Below are positions 51,528 through 59,791 of a stretch of DNA of 64,000 nt, in pieces; position 1 is the stretch's first letter; each line of letters starts with the position of its first letter. A program made the translations under genes and the position numbers. The DNA is from Actinomadura nitritigenes (GTDB lineage Bacteria; Actinomycetota; Actinomycetes; Streptosporangiales; Streptosporangiaceae). Where the stretch lies: NCBI RefSeq assembly GCF_017573545.1, contig NZ_JAGEOK010000012.1:1-64000 (forward strand), given 5' to 3'. The notes beneath the pieces are model-generated. The model worked only from the letters and a program-made list of their open reading frames with translations. It ran no database searches and was not told where the DNA came from.

Positions 51528-52174
51528 GGGCGGGCCAGGTCCACGGTGGTGCCGGGGGCGAGGCGGCGGAACTCCCGGCCGAGCTCCTCGCCGGCGCTGG
51601 TGAGAACGCGTTCCATCACCGACAGCCCGACCTCGTTGAGCAGGCCGTCGTGGATGGCGAAGGCGCGCTCCGGGCGGACGGCGCGGGTGTACTCGTACAG
51701 GTCGACGGCCCGCATCCAGGGCGCGTTGCCCGGCAGGCACAGGGTCGGGACGGGCTCGCCGGGGACGGTGAGCGCGTCGCCGGGGTGGAAGACCTCGCCG
51801 TCCACCAGGAAGCCGACGTTCGGGATCGGCGGCAGGTCCGGGTGCATGATCTCGTGGTCCTCGCCGTAGACGCGGACGTCGAAGCCGGCGACGGTGACGG
51901 TGTCCTCGTGGCCGACCTGGTGGACGCGCCCGCCGAGGTCGGCGAGGTTCTCGGCGACGGTGCGGGAGGTCCAGACCTCGAGCGCGGGGTCGGCGGCCAT
52001 GGCCCTGCGCAGGCCGTCGGCGTCGAAGTGGTCGAAGTGCTCGTGCGTGACGAGGACGGCCCGCGCCCCGGCGTAGGGGTCGGCGTCGCCGGTGAGGCCG
52101 CCGGGGTCGATGACGAGGGTGCGGTCGTCCTCGGTGAGCCGGACGCACGCGTGGCCGAGCTTGGTGAGACGCAT
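51524..52174 (-). CDS. MBL-fold metal-dependent hydrolase, UlaG-like
   Basis: A 216-residue metallo-beta-lactamase fold protein with the metal motif THEHFDHFD (H44, H46, D48, H49), further ligands in HPGDA and the C-terminal FAIHDG. It starts MRLTKLGHACVRL, typical of the UlaG-like group. It is first gene in the pair with the HAD hydrolase. A substrate is not evident. Confidence 0.9.
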   Translation of the reverse strand: MRLTKLGHACVRLTEDDRTLVIDPGGLTGDADPYAGARAVLVTHEHFDHFDADGLRRAMAADPALEVWTSRTVAENLADLGGRVHQVGHEDTVTVAGFDVRVYGEDHEIMHPDLPPIPNVGFLVDGEVFHPGDALTVPGEPVPTLCLPGNAPWMRAVDLYEYTRAVRPERAFAIHDGLLNEVGLSVMERVLTSAGEELGREFRRLAPGTTVDLARP

Positions 52175-52299
52175 TCCGCCAGTTTTCCACGCCGGTCCGG
52201 TGAACGGACCGGCACCTCCCAGGGGGCGCGCCCGGCCGGTTCCGCGGTGAACGGACCATTGACCGGCCCTTTCCCCGCTGGTACAACACGGTGAACGCC

Positions 52300-52317
52300 A
52301 CTAGAACGCGTTCTAGT
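52300..52317. promoter_or_regulatory. KstR-type operator palindrome
   Basis: ACTAGAACGCGTTCTAGT is a perfect 18-bp palindrome that fits the published KstR consensus TnnAACnnGTTnnA. It is 31 bases upstream of the phosphotransferase-like gene start. KstR is the TetR-family repressor of steroid catabolism in mycobacteria and relatives. No kstR gene lies here, so the regulator would be encoded elsewhere. Confidence 0.75.
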
Positions 52318-52348
52318 TCGGGCGTGCACCGGACCGAGGAGGCGGCGA

Positions 52349-53413
52349 ATGCCCGTTCCCGACCAACGCGATCCCGAGATCACCAGGACCGCCCTGGCGG
52401 ACTGGCTCGGCGAGCGGCTGCCCGGGGCCGCGATCCCGCACCTGGAGACCCCGCAGACGAGCGGCTTCTCCAGCGAGACCCTGATGTTCGACGCCGAGTG
52501 GACCGAGGACGGCGCCACCAGGCGCGAGCCCTACGTGGCGCGGGTCGCGCCCGCGAACTACCAGATCTTCCCCGAGCCGCGGTTCGAGGAGCAGTACCGG
52601 CTGATGCGGATCCTGGACGAGCGCACCGGCATCCCGGTGCCGCCGATCCGCTGGTACGAGCCGTCCGACGGCGTGCTGGGCGCCCCGTTCTTCGTGATGG
52701 GCCGGATCGACGGCCTGGTCCCGACCGACATGCCGCCGTACCACATGGACGGCTGGGTCACCGAGGTCGCGCCGGAGGAGCGGGCCGCGATGTGGTGGTC
52801 CACGCTGGAGATCCTCGCGCGCCTGCACCGGCTGGACGTCGGCGAGCTCGGCCTCGGCTTCCTCGACATGCCCGCGTGGGGCGCGCCGGGCCTGGAGCAG
52901 CGGCTCAATTACTACGAGCACTACCTGCACTGGGCGTACAAGGGCCCGCAGGAGACGGCGCTGAAGGCCCTGGATTGGCTGAAGGCGAACCGGCCGGAGG
53001 AGCCGGACCCGCCGGTCGCGCTGTGGGGCGACGCCCGCATCGGCAACGTGATCTTCCAGTCGGGCGTGCCCGCGGCCGTCCTGGACTGGGAGACGGCGAT
53101 GCTCGGCGCGCCCGAGGAGGACCTCGCCTGGTTCATGTTCCTGGACCGGCACCACTCCGAGGGCGTCGGCGCCGCCCGGCTGGAGGGCTTCCCGTCCTAC
53201 GCCGACACGATCGCGCGCTACGAGGAGCTGCTCGGGCGGCCGGTGCGGAACATGCCGTACTACGAGATCCTCTCCGGCTTCAAGTTCTCGGTGATCATGG
53301 CGCGGATCGGGCAGGCCATGGTCGACTTCGGCTGGATCGGCGAGGACTCCGACTTCCCCTACAACAACAACTGCACGCAGCTGCTCGCCCGCATCCTCGG
53401 AGACGACACGTGA
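52349..53413 (+). CDS. Phosphotransferase-fold (APH/ACAD10-like) protein
   Basis: A 354-residue protein of the aminoglycoside-phosphotransferase/choline-kinase fold. The catalytic loop is LWGDARIGN (about 225-233), with tryptophan for the usual histidine, and the metal aspartate lies in VLDWETAML (D246). The adenine-side lysine is not obvious. It belongs to the ACAD10/11 N-terminal-like group that accompanies acyl-CoA dehydrogenases in steroid/fatty-acid loci, and probably phosphorylates a hydroxy-acyl group rather than an antibiotic. Putative KstR control agrees. Confidence 0.85.
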   Translation: MPVPDQRDPEITRTALADWLGERLPGAAIPHLETPQTSGFSSETLMFDAEWTEDGATRREPYVARVAPANYQIFPEPRFEEQYRLMRILDERTGIPVPPIRWYEPSDGVLGAPFFVMGRIDGLVPTDMPPYHMDGWVTEVAPEERAAMWWSTLEILARLHRLDVGELGLGFLDMPAWGAPGLEQRLNYYEHYLHWAYKGPQETALKALDWLKANRPEEPDPPVALWGDARIGNVIFQSGVPAAVLDWETAMLGAPEEDLAWFMFLDRHHSEGVGAARLEGFPSYADTIARYEELLGRPVRNMPYYEILSGFKFSVIMARIGQAMVDFGWIGEDSDFPYNNNCTQLLARILGDDT

Positions 53414-54519
53414 CCCTCTCGCCGCTCGACGACTACCCGGTCCACCAGGCGCCCGAGGTGATGCGGCACGTCACGACGTCGGACCGCAACTTCTACGACC
53501 GCTACTACTTCAACGTCCACCCCTGCTCGGACGAGATGATGATGCTCATCGGCGTCGGGCAGTACCCGAACCTCGGGGTGACGGACGCGTTCGCGGTGAT
53601 CCGGCGGGGGCCGCTGCACAAGGTCGTCCGTGCGTCGCGGGAGCTCGGGAACGACCGGATGGACACGACGGTCGGGCCGTTCCGCGTCGAGGTGATCGAG
53701 GGGCTGAAGCGGCTGCGGGTCGTCCTCGACGAGACCGGGCACGGCCTGTCGTTCGACCTGACCTGGGACGGGGCGATCCCGGCGACGCTGGAGCCGCCGC
53801 ACTACCTGCGCTGGCAGGAGCGGGTGGTGTTCGACTCGCGGCGCCTCGCCCAGACGGGCCGCTGGACGGGCTCGATCACCGTCGAGGGCGAGACCGTCGA
53901 CGTCACGCCGGACCACTGGTGGGGCTCGCGCGACCGCTCCTGGGGCATCCGCCCGGTCGGCGAACCGGAACCGCCCGGCATCCAGATGAAGAACGCCGGG
54001 ACGTTCTACTGGCTGTACGCGCCGATGCAGTTCGAGGACCACTCGATCCTCTGCATCCTCCAGGAGGACGAGAAGGGCCGACGGCTGCTGGAGGAGGCGA
54101 CGCGCGTCTGGCCGGACGGCCGCGAGCCCGAGTACCTGGGCCGTCCCGAGTACCGGCCGGAGTACGCGGAGGGGACGCGGGACGTGCTGGCGGCGACGCT
54201 GCGGTTCGCTCCCCCGGCCGGCGAGCCGTTCGAGATCCGCGCGACGCCGATCCTGCCCGTCCACCTCATGGTCGGGACCGGGTACGGGCTGGAGCCCGAC
54301 TGGAAGCACGGCATGTACCAGGGCCCCGACCTGAAGGTGCAGGGCGTCACCTACGACACCCGCGAACCGGACGACGCGGCCCGCATGTGGGGCATGGTCG
54401 ACGCCGTGGGGCGCTACGAGTACCTGGACGGCGCGGCCCCGGGGGACGCCGCCACGGGCCACGGGCTGTTCGAGTACTGGGCGCTCGGCCCGCACCCGTC
54501 GTTCCCCGCGAACGGCTGA
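53410..54519 (+). CDS. Lipocalin-like/CrtC-AttH-like protein of unknown function
   Basis: A 369-residue beta-rich protein coupled to the phosphotransferase by a GTGA overlap. The tryptophan-rich middle (VDVTPDHWWGSRDRSWGIRP) resembles the two-domain lipocalin group of carotenoid hydratase and AttH-like proteins. The N-terminus has RNFYDRYYFNVHP. There is no signal peptide. With the putative KstR operator upstream it may bind or modify a hydrophobic intermediate such as a steroid. I do not assign a reaction. Confidence 0.7.
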   Translation: MTLSPLDDYPVHQAPEVMRHVTTSDRNFYDRYYFNVHPCSDEMMMLIGVGQYPNLGVTDAFAVIRRGPLHKVVRASRELGNDRMDTTVGPFRVEVIEGLKRLRVVLDETGHGLSFDLTWDGAIPATLEPPHYLRWQERVVFDSRRLAQTGRWTGSITVEGETVDVTPDHWWGSRDRSWGIRPVGEPEPPGIQMKNAGTFYWLYAPMQFEDHSILCILQEDEKGRRLLEEATRVWPDGREPEYLGRPEYRPEYAEGTRDVLAATLRFAPPAGEPFEIRATPILPVHLMVGTGYGLEPDWKHGMYQGPDLKVQGVTYDTREPDDAARMWGMVDAVGRYEYLDGAAPGDAATGHGLFEYWALGPHPSFPANG

Positions 54520-54562
54520 GCACGGGCCGCTCCGCGGCGCGGGTTCTGCCAGACTGGCGACC

Positions 54563-54766
54563 GTGACGACGCCGCCATCGCAGGACCCGGAGGACGAGAG
54601 GCGCCGGGCGCGGCGGAGGGAGCTGGACGGGCAGGTGCGCGACCGCTACGGAACCTGGCGCGACCAGCCGCGCGGGCTGGCCTGCGCGGTGATCGCCGCC
54701 TTCCTCCTGCTGACGACCGCGGCGTTCGTCTTCGCCGTGATCGCCGTGGTGGCGGCCGTCCGCTGA
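54563..54766 (+). CDS. Small single-span membrane protein
   Basis: A 67-residue protein with a charged N-terminus (PEDERRRARRRELDGQVRDR) and one C-terminal membrane helix (ACAVIAAFLLLTTAAFVFAV). The start is GTG. It is followed by a hairpin at 54777-54809. No family recognised. Confidence 0.6.
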   Translation: MTTPPSQDPEDERRRARRRELDGQVRDRYGTWRDQPRGLACAVIAAFLLLTTAAFVFAVIAVVAAVR

Positions 54767-54776
54767 CGGGACGAAA

Positions 54777-54809
54777 CCGGGGCGCCGATCGCGCGGATCG
54801 GCACCCCGG
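54777..54809 (+). terminator. Hairpin after the small membrane-protein gene
   Basis: CCGGGGCGCCGATC (54777-54790) pairs with GATCGGCACCCCGG (54796-54809), 14 positions with one mismatch, loop of 5 bases. It sits 10 bases after the stop codon. Confidence 0.65.
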
Positions 54810-54822
54810 CCCCTCGTCTCGG

Positions 54823-54842
54823 GCCCGCCCCGGAGGGCGGGC
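54823..54842 (-). terminator. Hairpin after the HesB-like gene
   Basis: GCCCGCCC (54823-54830) and GGGCGGGC (54835-54842) form an 8-pair stem with loop CGGA, eight bases beyond the stop of the minus-strand gene. Confidence 0.55.
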
Positions 54843-54849
54843 GGTCACG

Positions 54850-55140
54850 TCACATGGCCGTTCCCTCGGCGATGGTGAACGCCACGTCGCCCTGCGGGTC
54901 GACCTGGGCGTCCAGGGTCTTGTCGTCCAGCAGCTGGGCGACGCTCGGCTCCAGGTAGACCTTGGCGCCCTCTTCCTCGACGACCTGGTCTCCGGCCTCC
55001 GGGGCGGGTGCCACCGAGAGCCGCAGCGCGTCCGAGCCATCGACTCCGGACTCGATGCGGATGCCGGTCTCCGGCGGAAGCTCCGGGCTGGCGGTCACGG
55101 TATTGATGACCTGGACGGCACCGCTGGTCAGCGTGAGCAC
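54850..55140 (-). CDS. HesB/IscA-like Fe-S biogenesis-domain protein without cysteines
   Basis: A 96-residue HesB-like fold: VLTLTSGAVQVINTV, ETGIRIESG and the late KVYLEPSVAQLLDDKTLDAQ. All cysteines that bind iron or clusters in IscA are absent. A GTG at 55140 is preferred, because GAGGAG lies six bases ahead and the family begins with (M)LTLT; longer starts at 55161 and 55191 exist. Such Cys-less HesB-like genes are common in actinomycetes; function is unknown. Confidence 0.7.
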   Translation of the reverse strand: MLTLTSGAVQVINTVTASPELPPETGIRIESGVDGSDALRLSVAPAPEAGDQVVEEEGAKVYLEPSVAQLLDDKTLDAQVDPQGDVAFTIAEGTAM

Positions 55141-55284
55141 GATCAGCTCCTCACGTCTCATGGGTTCGTTTCGGATGGGGGTCTGCCCCACCCTCCCCGC
55201 TGCGAGGTGCGGTAAACCATCACGGCGGGCGAACGTCCGGCCCCGAAGAGCGACGAATCCCCCGGCCGGCGCGCCGGATCCGCC

Positions 55285-56244
55285 TCAGCCGGCGTTGGGG
55301 GCGAGGGCCCGCACGGCCTCCGCCGGCGACAGCCCGCCGCCCGGGACGATCGCCAGGACGGGGGTGGTGAGCCCGTTGTCGACGTACTCGCGGATCCGCG
55401 CCCGGCACGCCTCCGGCGATCCGTGCACGATCAGGTCGTCGACGACCTCGTCCGGGATGGCCTCCAGGGCCTTCTTGCGGTCCCCGGCGGCCCACGCCTC
55501 GTTCATCGGGCGCAGCGCCTCGCCGCGGCCGAGCCACTCGTGGAACGCCCGGTAGACGGGCACGTTCATGTAGGCGGCGATCATCCAGCGGCCGATCCCG
55601 CGGGCCTCCTCGGCATCGGCGGTCGGGCAGACGAACAGCCGCGCGACCAGCTCCGGCTCGTCGCCGAGGGCGCCGCGGACCGTCCGGACGTCCTTGGGGG
55701 CGAGCCAGTTGGTGATGGCGCCGTCGGCCTCGCGGGCGGCGAGCCGCAGCATGCCGGGGCGCAGCGCGGCCAGCACGATCGGGGGCGGCGTCGCGGGGGC
55801 GTTCTCCAGCTTGAAGCCCTTGACCGAGAAGGTCTCGTAGTCCTCCTTGACCTTCTCGCCGGCGAGCGCCTTGCGCAGGAAGCGGAGGGTGTCTCGGGTG
55901 CGCTTGTACGGCTCGGTGAACGGGATGCCGTTCCAGCGCTCGACGATCGTGTCGGACGAGGTGCCGATGCCGAGGACGAACCGTCCGGGCGCGAGGTCGG
56001 CGAGGGTGGCGGCGTGCGAGGCCAGCAGCGCGGGGCCGCGGGTGTAGACCGGCACGATCGCGGGGCCGAGGCGCAGCGCCGGGTCCCACTGGGACGCGAG
56101 GGCGAGCGGGGTGAAGGCGTCGGTGCCGTTGGTCTCGGCGGACCAGGCGTCGGTGTAGCCCAGCTCGGACAGGCCCGCGACGATCTCGCGGTGCTCGGCG
56201 AGCGGGACGCCGGTCAGCGGAATGGTCAGTCCCCAGCGAGACAT
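55285..56244 (-). CDS. LLM-class F420-dependent oxidoreductase
   Basis: A 319-residue luciferase-like monooxygenase (TIM barrel). N-terminal WGLTIPLTGVPLAEHREIV, DLAPGRFVLGIGTSSDTIVE and the EYVDNGLTTPVLAIVPGG end are the family markers. The length and early DAWSAETNGTDAFTPL region favour F420 over FMN. ATG 56244 is six bases after GAGGAGG. It lies 11 bases downstream of the SDR gene and is cotranscribed with it. Within this neighbourhood it likely acts on a lipid or steroid ketone. Confidence 0.88.
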   Translation of the reverse strand: MSRWGLTIPLTGVPLAEHREIVAGLSELGYTDAWSAETNGTDAFTPLALASQWDPALRLGPAIVPVYTRGPALLASHAATLADLAPGRFVLGIGTSSDTIVERWNGIPFTEPYKRTRDTLRFLRKALAGEKVKEDYETFSVKGFKLENAPATPPPIVLAALRPGMLRLAAREADGAITNWLAPKDVRTVRGALGDEPELVARLFVCPTADAEEARGIGRWMIAAYMNVPVYRAFHEWLGRGEALRPMNEAWAAGDRKKALEAIPDEVVDDLIVHGSPEACRARIREYVDNGLTTPVLAIVPGGGLSPAEAVRALAPNAG

Positions 56245-56255
56245 GTGCGCCCTCC

Positions 56256-57023
56256 TCAGGCGATCGATGGCCGGACGGTGGAACCGCCGTCGACGACCAG
56301 GGTCTGCCCGGTCATCCAGGACGAGGCGTCGCCGGCGAGGAACACCGCGGCGTTGGCGATGTCCTCGGGCTCGCCGATGCGGCCGAGCGGCATGTGCTTG
56401 CCGATCTGCTCCTCGTTGTTCTCCCACAGGGCGCGGGCGAGGTGGGTCTTGACCAGGCCGGGGGCGATGCAGTTGACGCGGACCTTCGGCGCGAGCTCGA
56501 TCGCGAACTGCCGGCTGAGGTGGATCACCGCGGCCTTGGTGGCGTTGTAGTAGCCGATGCCGTGCTCGGTGACCATGCCGCCGACGGAGGCGATGTTGAT
56601 GATCGCGCCGCCGCGCTCCCGGAGGGACGCGCGCCAGGCCAGCTGGGTCCACTGGACGATCGCGAACTGGTTGATCTCGACGGTCTTGGCGGCGGCGGCG
56701 GGCTCGATGTCGGCCATCGGGCCGAAGTAGGGGTTGGTGCCGGCGTTGTTGACGAGGACGTCGACGGCGCCGAACTCGGCGACGGCGGCGTCCACGCAGG
56801 CGGCGGCCTCGTCGGCGTGGCCGACGTGGGCGGCCTTCGGGAGCACGCCGACGCCGGGGCTGGCCGCGCGGATCTCCTCGGCGACCGCGTCCAGCGACTC
56901 CTGCTTACGGGAGGAGATGACGACGTTGGCGCCCTCGGCGGCGAGGGCGACGGCGATCGCCTTCCCGATGCCCCGGGAGGCCCCGGTGATCAGAGCGGTC
57001 TTGCCCTGAAGTCCAGTCCGCAT
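56256..57023 (-). CDS. Short-chain dehydrogenase/reductase (FabG-like)
   Basis: A 255-residue classical SDR. TGASRGIG binds the cofactor (13-20), NNAG at 92-95, and the catalytic S146, Y159 and K163 (YNATK) are intact. The C-terminal WMTGQTLVVDGG is typical. The ATG at 57023 has AAGGGAAG upstream; a TTG at 57029 is less likely. It heads an operon with the LLM enzyme. A palindromic operator lies about 85 bases upstream. Confidence 0.92.
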   Translation of the reverse strand: MRTGLQGKTALITGASRGIGKAIAVALAAEGANVVISSRKQESLDAVAEEIRAASPGVGVLPKAAHVGHADEAAACVDAAVAEFGAVDVLVNNAGTNPYFGPMADIEPAAAAKTVEINQFAIVQWTQLAWRASLRERGGAIINIASVGGMVTEHGIGYYNATKAAVIHLSRQFAIELAPKVRVNCIAPGLVKTHLARALWENNEEQIGKHMPLGRIGEPEDIANAAVFLAGDASSWMTGQTLVVDGGSTVRPSIA

Positions 57024-57107
57024 CCGCAACTTCCCTTCTCGGCGGGCTCCGCGCGGGGCGCGGGCCCGACAACAGAATCAGGCTCGGTCGTTCACTGTAC
57101 CGAAGTG

Positions 57108-57121
57108 ACTGACGAGTCAGT
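57108..57121. promoter_or_regulatory. ACTGAC-GA-GTCAGT palindrome upstream of the SDR operon
   Basis: A 14-base inverted repeat with perfect 6-base arms and 2-base centre, in the shape of TetR-family operators. It touches the end of the LysR gene. It is a candidate site for a repressor of the SDR-LLM operon; the TetR gene at 61120 is one possible regulator. Confidence 0.5.
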
Positions 57122-58016
57122 TAGCGGCCCCGCGCAGCTCACCGCCCCGCTCCAGCACGAACGCCAGGAACCCCTCGACCACCGGCGGGCGCGTCCGCTC
57201 CGACGCCCAGACCAGGCCGATCGTCCGGACGCCGCCGGGGTCGGCGAGGGCGAGGCGCCGGACGCCCGGGACGTCCTCGCCGGCCGGCGGCGGCGCCACG
57301 ATCGCCACGCCGAGCCCCGCCGCGACCAGTCCCCGGACCGTCGAGTGCTCCTCCCCCTCGAACGCGACCCTCGGCCGCGCGCCGCACGCCTCGAACAGCT
57401 CCTCGGTCAGCGCCCGCAGCCCGGTGCCCTGCCGGAAGGCGACGAACGGCTCGTCCAGCACGTCCCGTACCCGGGCGGCGCGGCGCGGCGCCAGCCGGTG
57501 GTCGGCCGGCACGGCCAGCTCCAGCCGCTCGGTGACGAGCGGGCGCCAGGTCAGGGACGGGTCGGCCGGCGGCGGGCTGGTGATGGCGAGGTCGGCGCGG
57601 CCGTCCAGGACCATCGCCGCGAGCCGCTCGGAGTTGTCCTGGCTCAGCCGGAACGCCACGCCGGGGTGGTCGCGCCGGTACCGGCGGAGCAGGTCCGGGA
57701 CGAACGACGGGCCCTGCGTGTGCAGGAACGCGAGCGACACCTCGCCGCGCTCCGGGTCGGCGGCCTGCGCGAGGGCGCGCCGCGCCGCCTCGTCCTCGGC
57801 GGCGAGCCGCCGCGCGTGCTCGGCGAACACCCGCCCGTACCGGCTCAGCGCGACGCCGCGGCCGACCCGGTCGAACAGCGGGACGCCGAGCTCGCGTTCG
57901 AGGCGGGCGATGGCGCGCGACAGCCCGGGCTGGGAGACGCGCAGCTCGGACGCGGCATTCGTCACGTGGCCATGCTCGGCGACCGCCAGGAACCACCGCA
58001 CACTCTGCAGATCCAT
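57117..58016 (-). CDS. LysR-family regulator
   Basis: A 299-residue LTTR. Winged HTH at the N-terminus (MDLQSVRWFLAVAEHGHVTN, AASELRVSQPGLSRAI), linker and a periplasmic-binding-like effector domain (LAFLHTQGPSFVPDLLRRY, VLDGRADLAITSPPP, AAGLGVAIVAPPP). ATG 58016 is the usual family start. Divergent from the MFS transporter gene, the classical LysR-target arrangement. Confidence 0.93.
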   Translation of the reverse strand: MDLQSVRWFLAVAEHGHVTNAASELRVSQPGLSRAIARLERELGVPLFDRVGRGVALSRYGRVFAEHARRLAAEDEAARRALAQAADPERGEVSLAFLHTQGPSFVPDLLRRYRRDHPGVAFRLSQDNSERLAAMVLDGRADLAITSPPPADPSLTWRPLVTERLELAVPADHRLAPRRAARVRDVLDEPFVAFRQGTGLRALTEELFEACGARPRVAFEGEEHSTVRGLVAAGLGVAIVAPPPAGEDVPGVRRLALADPGGVRTIGLVWASERTRPPVVEGFLAFVLERGGELRGAAN

Positions 58017-58074
58017 GCATCCATGATGAATCCGCATCGGTTACCGCACAAATCGTCATTGGACGCATGAGAAC
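58017..58074. promoter_or_regulatory. Divergent LysR/MFS promoter region
   Basis: Fifty-eight bases of AT-richer DNA separate the two starts. The left part (58017-58045) has ATG/CAT-rich, partly symmetrical sequence around CATCCATGATGAATCC, resembling a LysR T-N11-A site. The two promoters must overlap. Confidence 0.45.
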
Positions 58075-59310
58075 ATGAGGCGGACGCTGGACTCCATGAC
58101 CGTCGCACCGCCCCTGGAGGTCCCGGAACGGCACCGGCTCGGCTCGCCCGGCCTGCGCCGCGTCAACCTCGCCCTGTTCGCGGCCGGGCTCACCACGTTC
58201 ATGTCGCTGTACTGCACGCAGGCGCTGCTGCCGGAGCTGTCGGAGAGCTTCGGCGTCTCCCCCGCCCGGTCGAGCCTGCTCGTCTCGCTCGCCACGGGCG
58301 CGGTCGCGATCGCGGTCGTCCCGGTCAGCTCCCTGTCGGAGCGGTACGGCCGGACCCGCGTGATGATCGTGTCGTCGGTCGCGGCCGCGCTGGTCGGGCT
58401 GCTGATCCCGCTGTGCGGCTCGTTCACCGCGCTCGCCGCCGTGCGGGCCGCCCAGGGGCTCGCGCTCGCCGGGGTCCCGGCGGTCGCGATGGCCTACCTC
58501 GCCGACGAGGTGCACGGCGGGCACCTCGGCGGCGCGATGGGCCGCTACGTCGCCGGGACCGGGATCGGCGGCGTGCTCGGCCGGCTCGTCCCCGGCCTGG
58601 TCACCGACGTCGCGGGCTGGCGGTGGGCGCTCGCCGCCACCGGGTTCCTCGCGCTCGCGTTCACGATCGCGTTCTGGCTGCTGCTGCCGCCGTCGCGGTT
58701 CTTCCGGCCGTCCCGCGTCGACTACCGGCCGCTGCTCGCGCACCTGCGCGACCCCGGCCTGCGCCGCCTGTACCTGATCGCGCTGACCGCGATGGCCGGG
58801 TTCGTCACCGTCTACAACTTCCTGACGTACCGGCTGCTGGACGCCCCGTTCCACCTGCCGTACGCCGTGGTCAGCCTCATCGCCGTGACGAACGTCGCGG
58901 GGTCGGCGGCGTCCGCGCGGGCCGGGCTCCTGGCGGACCGGGCCGGGCGCCGGAAGGTGCTCGTCGGGTCGCTGGTGCTGGCGGCGTGCGGGCTGTGCCT
59001 GACGCTCCCCGCGGTCCTGCCGCTGGTCGGGGCCGGGCTGCTGGTGTTCACGGTCGGGTTCTTCGGGACGCACGCCGTGGCCAGCGGCTGGGTCGGGCGG
59101 CGCGCGCCCACCGCCCGCGCGCAGGCGTCCGCCCTGTACCTGTTCGCCTACTACCTGGGCAGCAGCGTCGGCGGCACCGCCGGGGGCGTCGCCTACGAGC
59201 ACGGCCGCTGGACGGGGACCGCCCTGTACGTCCTGGTCCTGCTCGGCGTCGCGCTGCCGGCCGCCGCCGGGATGAGAACCGTCCGCTGGGTGGGACACGA
59301 CCGGCCGTGA
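58075..59310 (+). CDS. MFS transporter, YnfM-like
   Basis: A 411-residue, 12-helix major-facilitator protein. The TM1/TM2 segment FMSLYCTQALLPELSESFGV and the following LSERYGRTRVMI loop are typical of the YnfM/arabinose-efflux-like group that accompanies LysR genes. An internal ATG at 58096 is possible. It is a probable exporter, controlled by the divergent LysR protein. Confidence 0.9.
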   Translation: MRRTLDSMTVAPPLEVPERHRLGSPGLRRVNLALFAAGLTTFMSLYCTQALLPELSESFGVSPARSSLLVSLATGAVAIAVVPVSSLSERYGRTRVMIVSSVAAALVGLLIPLCGSFTALAAVRAAQGLALAGVPAVAMAYLADEVHGGHLGGAMGRYVAGTGIGGVLGRLVPGLVTDVAGWRWALAATGFLALAFTIAFWLLLPPSRFFRPSRVDYRPLLAHLRDPGLRRLYLIALTAMAGFVTVYNFLTYRLLDAPFHLPYAVVSLIAVTNVAGSAASARAGLLADRAGRRKVLVGSLVLAACGLCLTLPAVLPLVGAGLLVFTVGFFGTHAVASGWVGRRAPTARAQASALYLFAYYLGSSVGGTAGGVAYEHGRWTGTALYVLVLLGVALPAAAGMRTVRWVGHDRP

Positions 59311-59338
59311 GCGGGCGCTTGGTTGTTACCGTACGCGC

Positions 59339-59791
59339 GTGACGACCACCGCCAAGAAACGTCTTCCGGCCATCGAGGGCTGGTTCACCACCGAGAGCGG
59401 GGACGTGCGGCTGCTCGGCACGCGCTGCTCGTCCTGCGGGACGCCGTACTTCCCGCGCAACGAGCTGGCCTGCCGCAACCCGCGCTGCACCGGCCCCAAG
59501 GACGGCTCGGAGCTGACCGAGCACGCGCTGTCCGGGCGCGGGCGCATCTGGTCCTACGCGGACGCGCGCTACAAGCCGCCGGCCCCGTACGTCTCGCCCG
59601 ACCCGTTCGTCCCCTACACCGTCGCGGCCGTCGAGCTGGACGCCGAGAAGATGGTCGTGCTCGGGCAGGTCGCGCCGGGCCACACCGTCGACGACCTCGA
59701 GGTGGGCATGGAGGTCGAGCTGACCGAGGGCGTCCTCTACGAGGACGGCGAGGCCGAGTACACCGTCTGGATGTGGAGGCCCGTCAAGTGA
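59339..59791 (+). CDS. DUF35 zinc-ribbon/OB-fold protein
   Basis: A 150-residue partner protein. The rubredoxin-like zinc site is C30, C33, C45, C50 (CSSC and CRNPRC), followed by an acyl-CoA-associated OB fold (GRGRIWSYADARYK, PYTVAAVELD). DUF35 proteins form complexes with SCP-x-type thiolases and aldolases, as in ChsH2-Ltp2. It overlaps the thiolase gene by 4 nt, supporting a complex. Start GTG. Confidence 0.93.
   Translation: MTTTAKKRLPAIEGWFTTESGDVRLLGTRCSSCGTPYFPRNELACRNPRCTGPKDGSELTEHALSGRGRIWSYADARYKPPAPYVSPDPFVPYTVAAVELDAEKMVVLGQVAPGHTVDDLEVGMEVELTEGVLYEDGEAEYTVWMWRPVK

Noticed and set aside
52349..53413. Aminoglycoside resistance gene
   Set aside because: The fold is APH-like, but the catalytic loop (WGDARIGN), the KstR-type operator and the partner gene indicate a metabolic ACAD10-like protein rather than antibiotic resistance.
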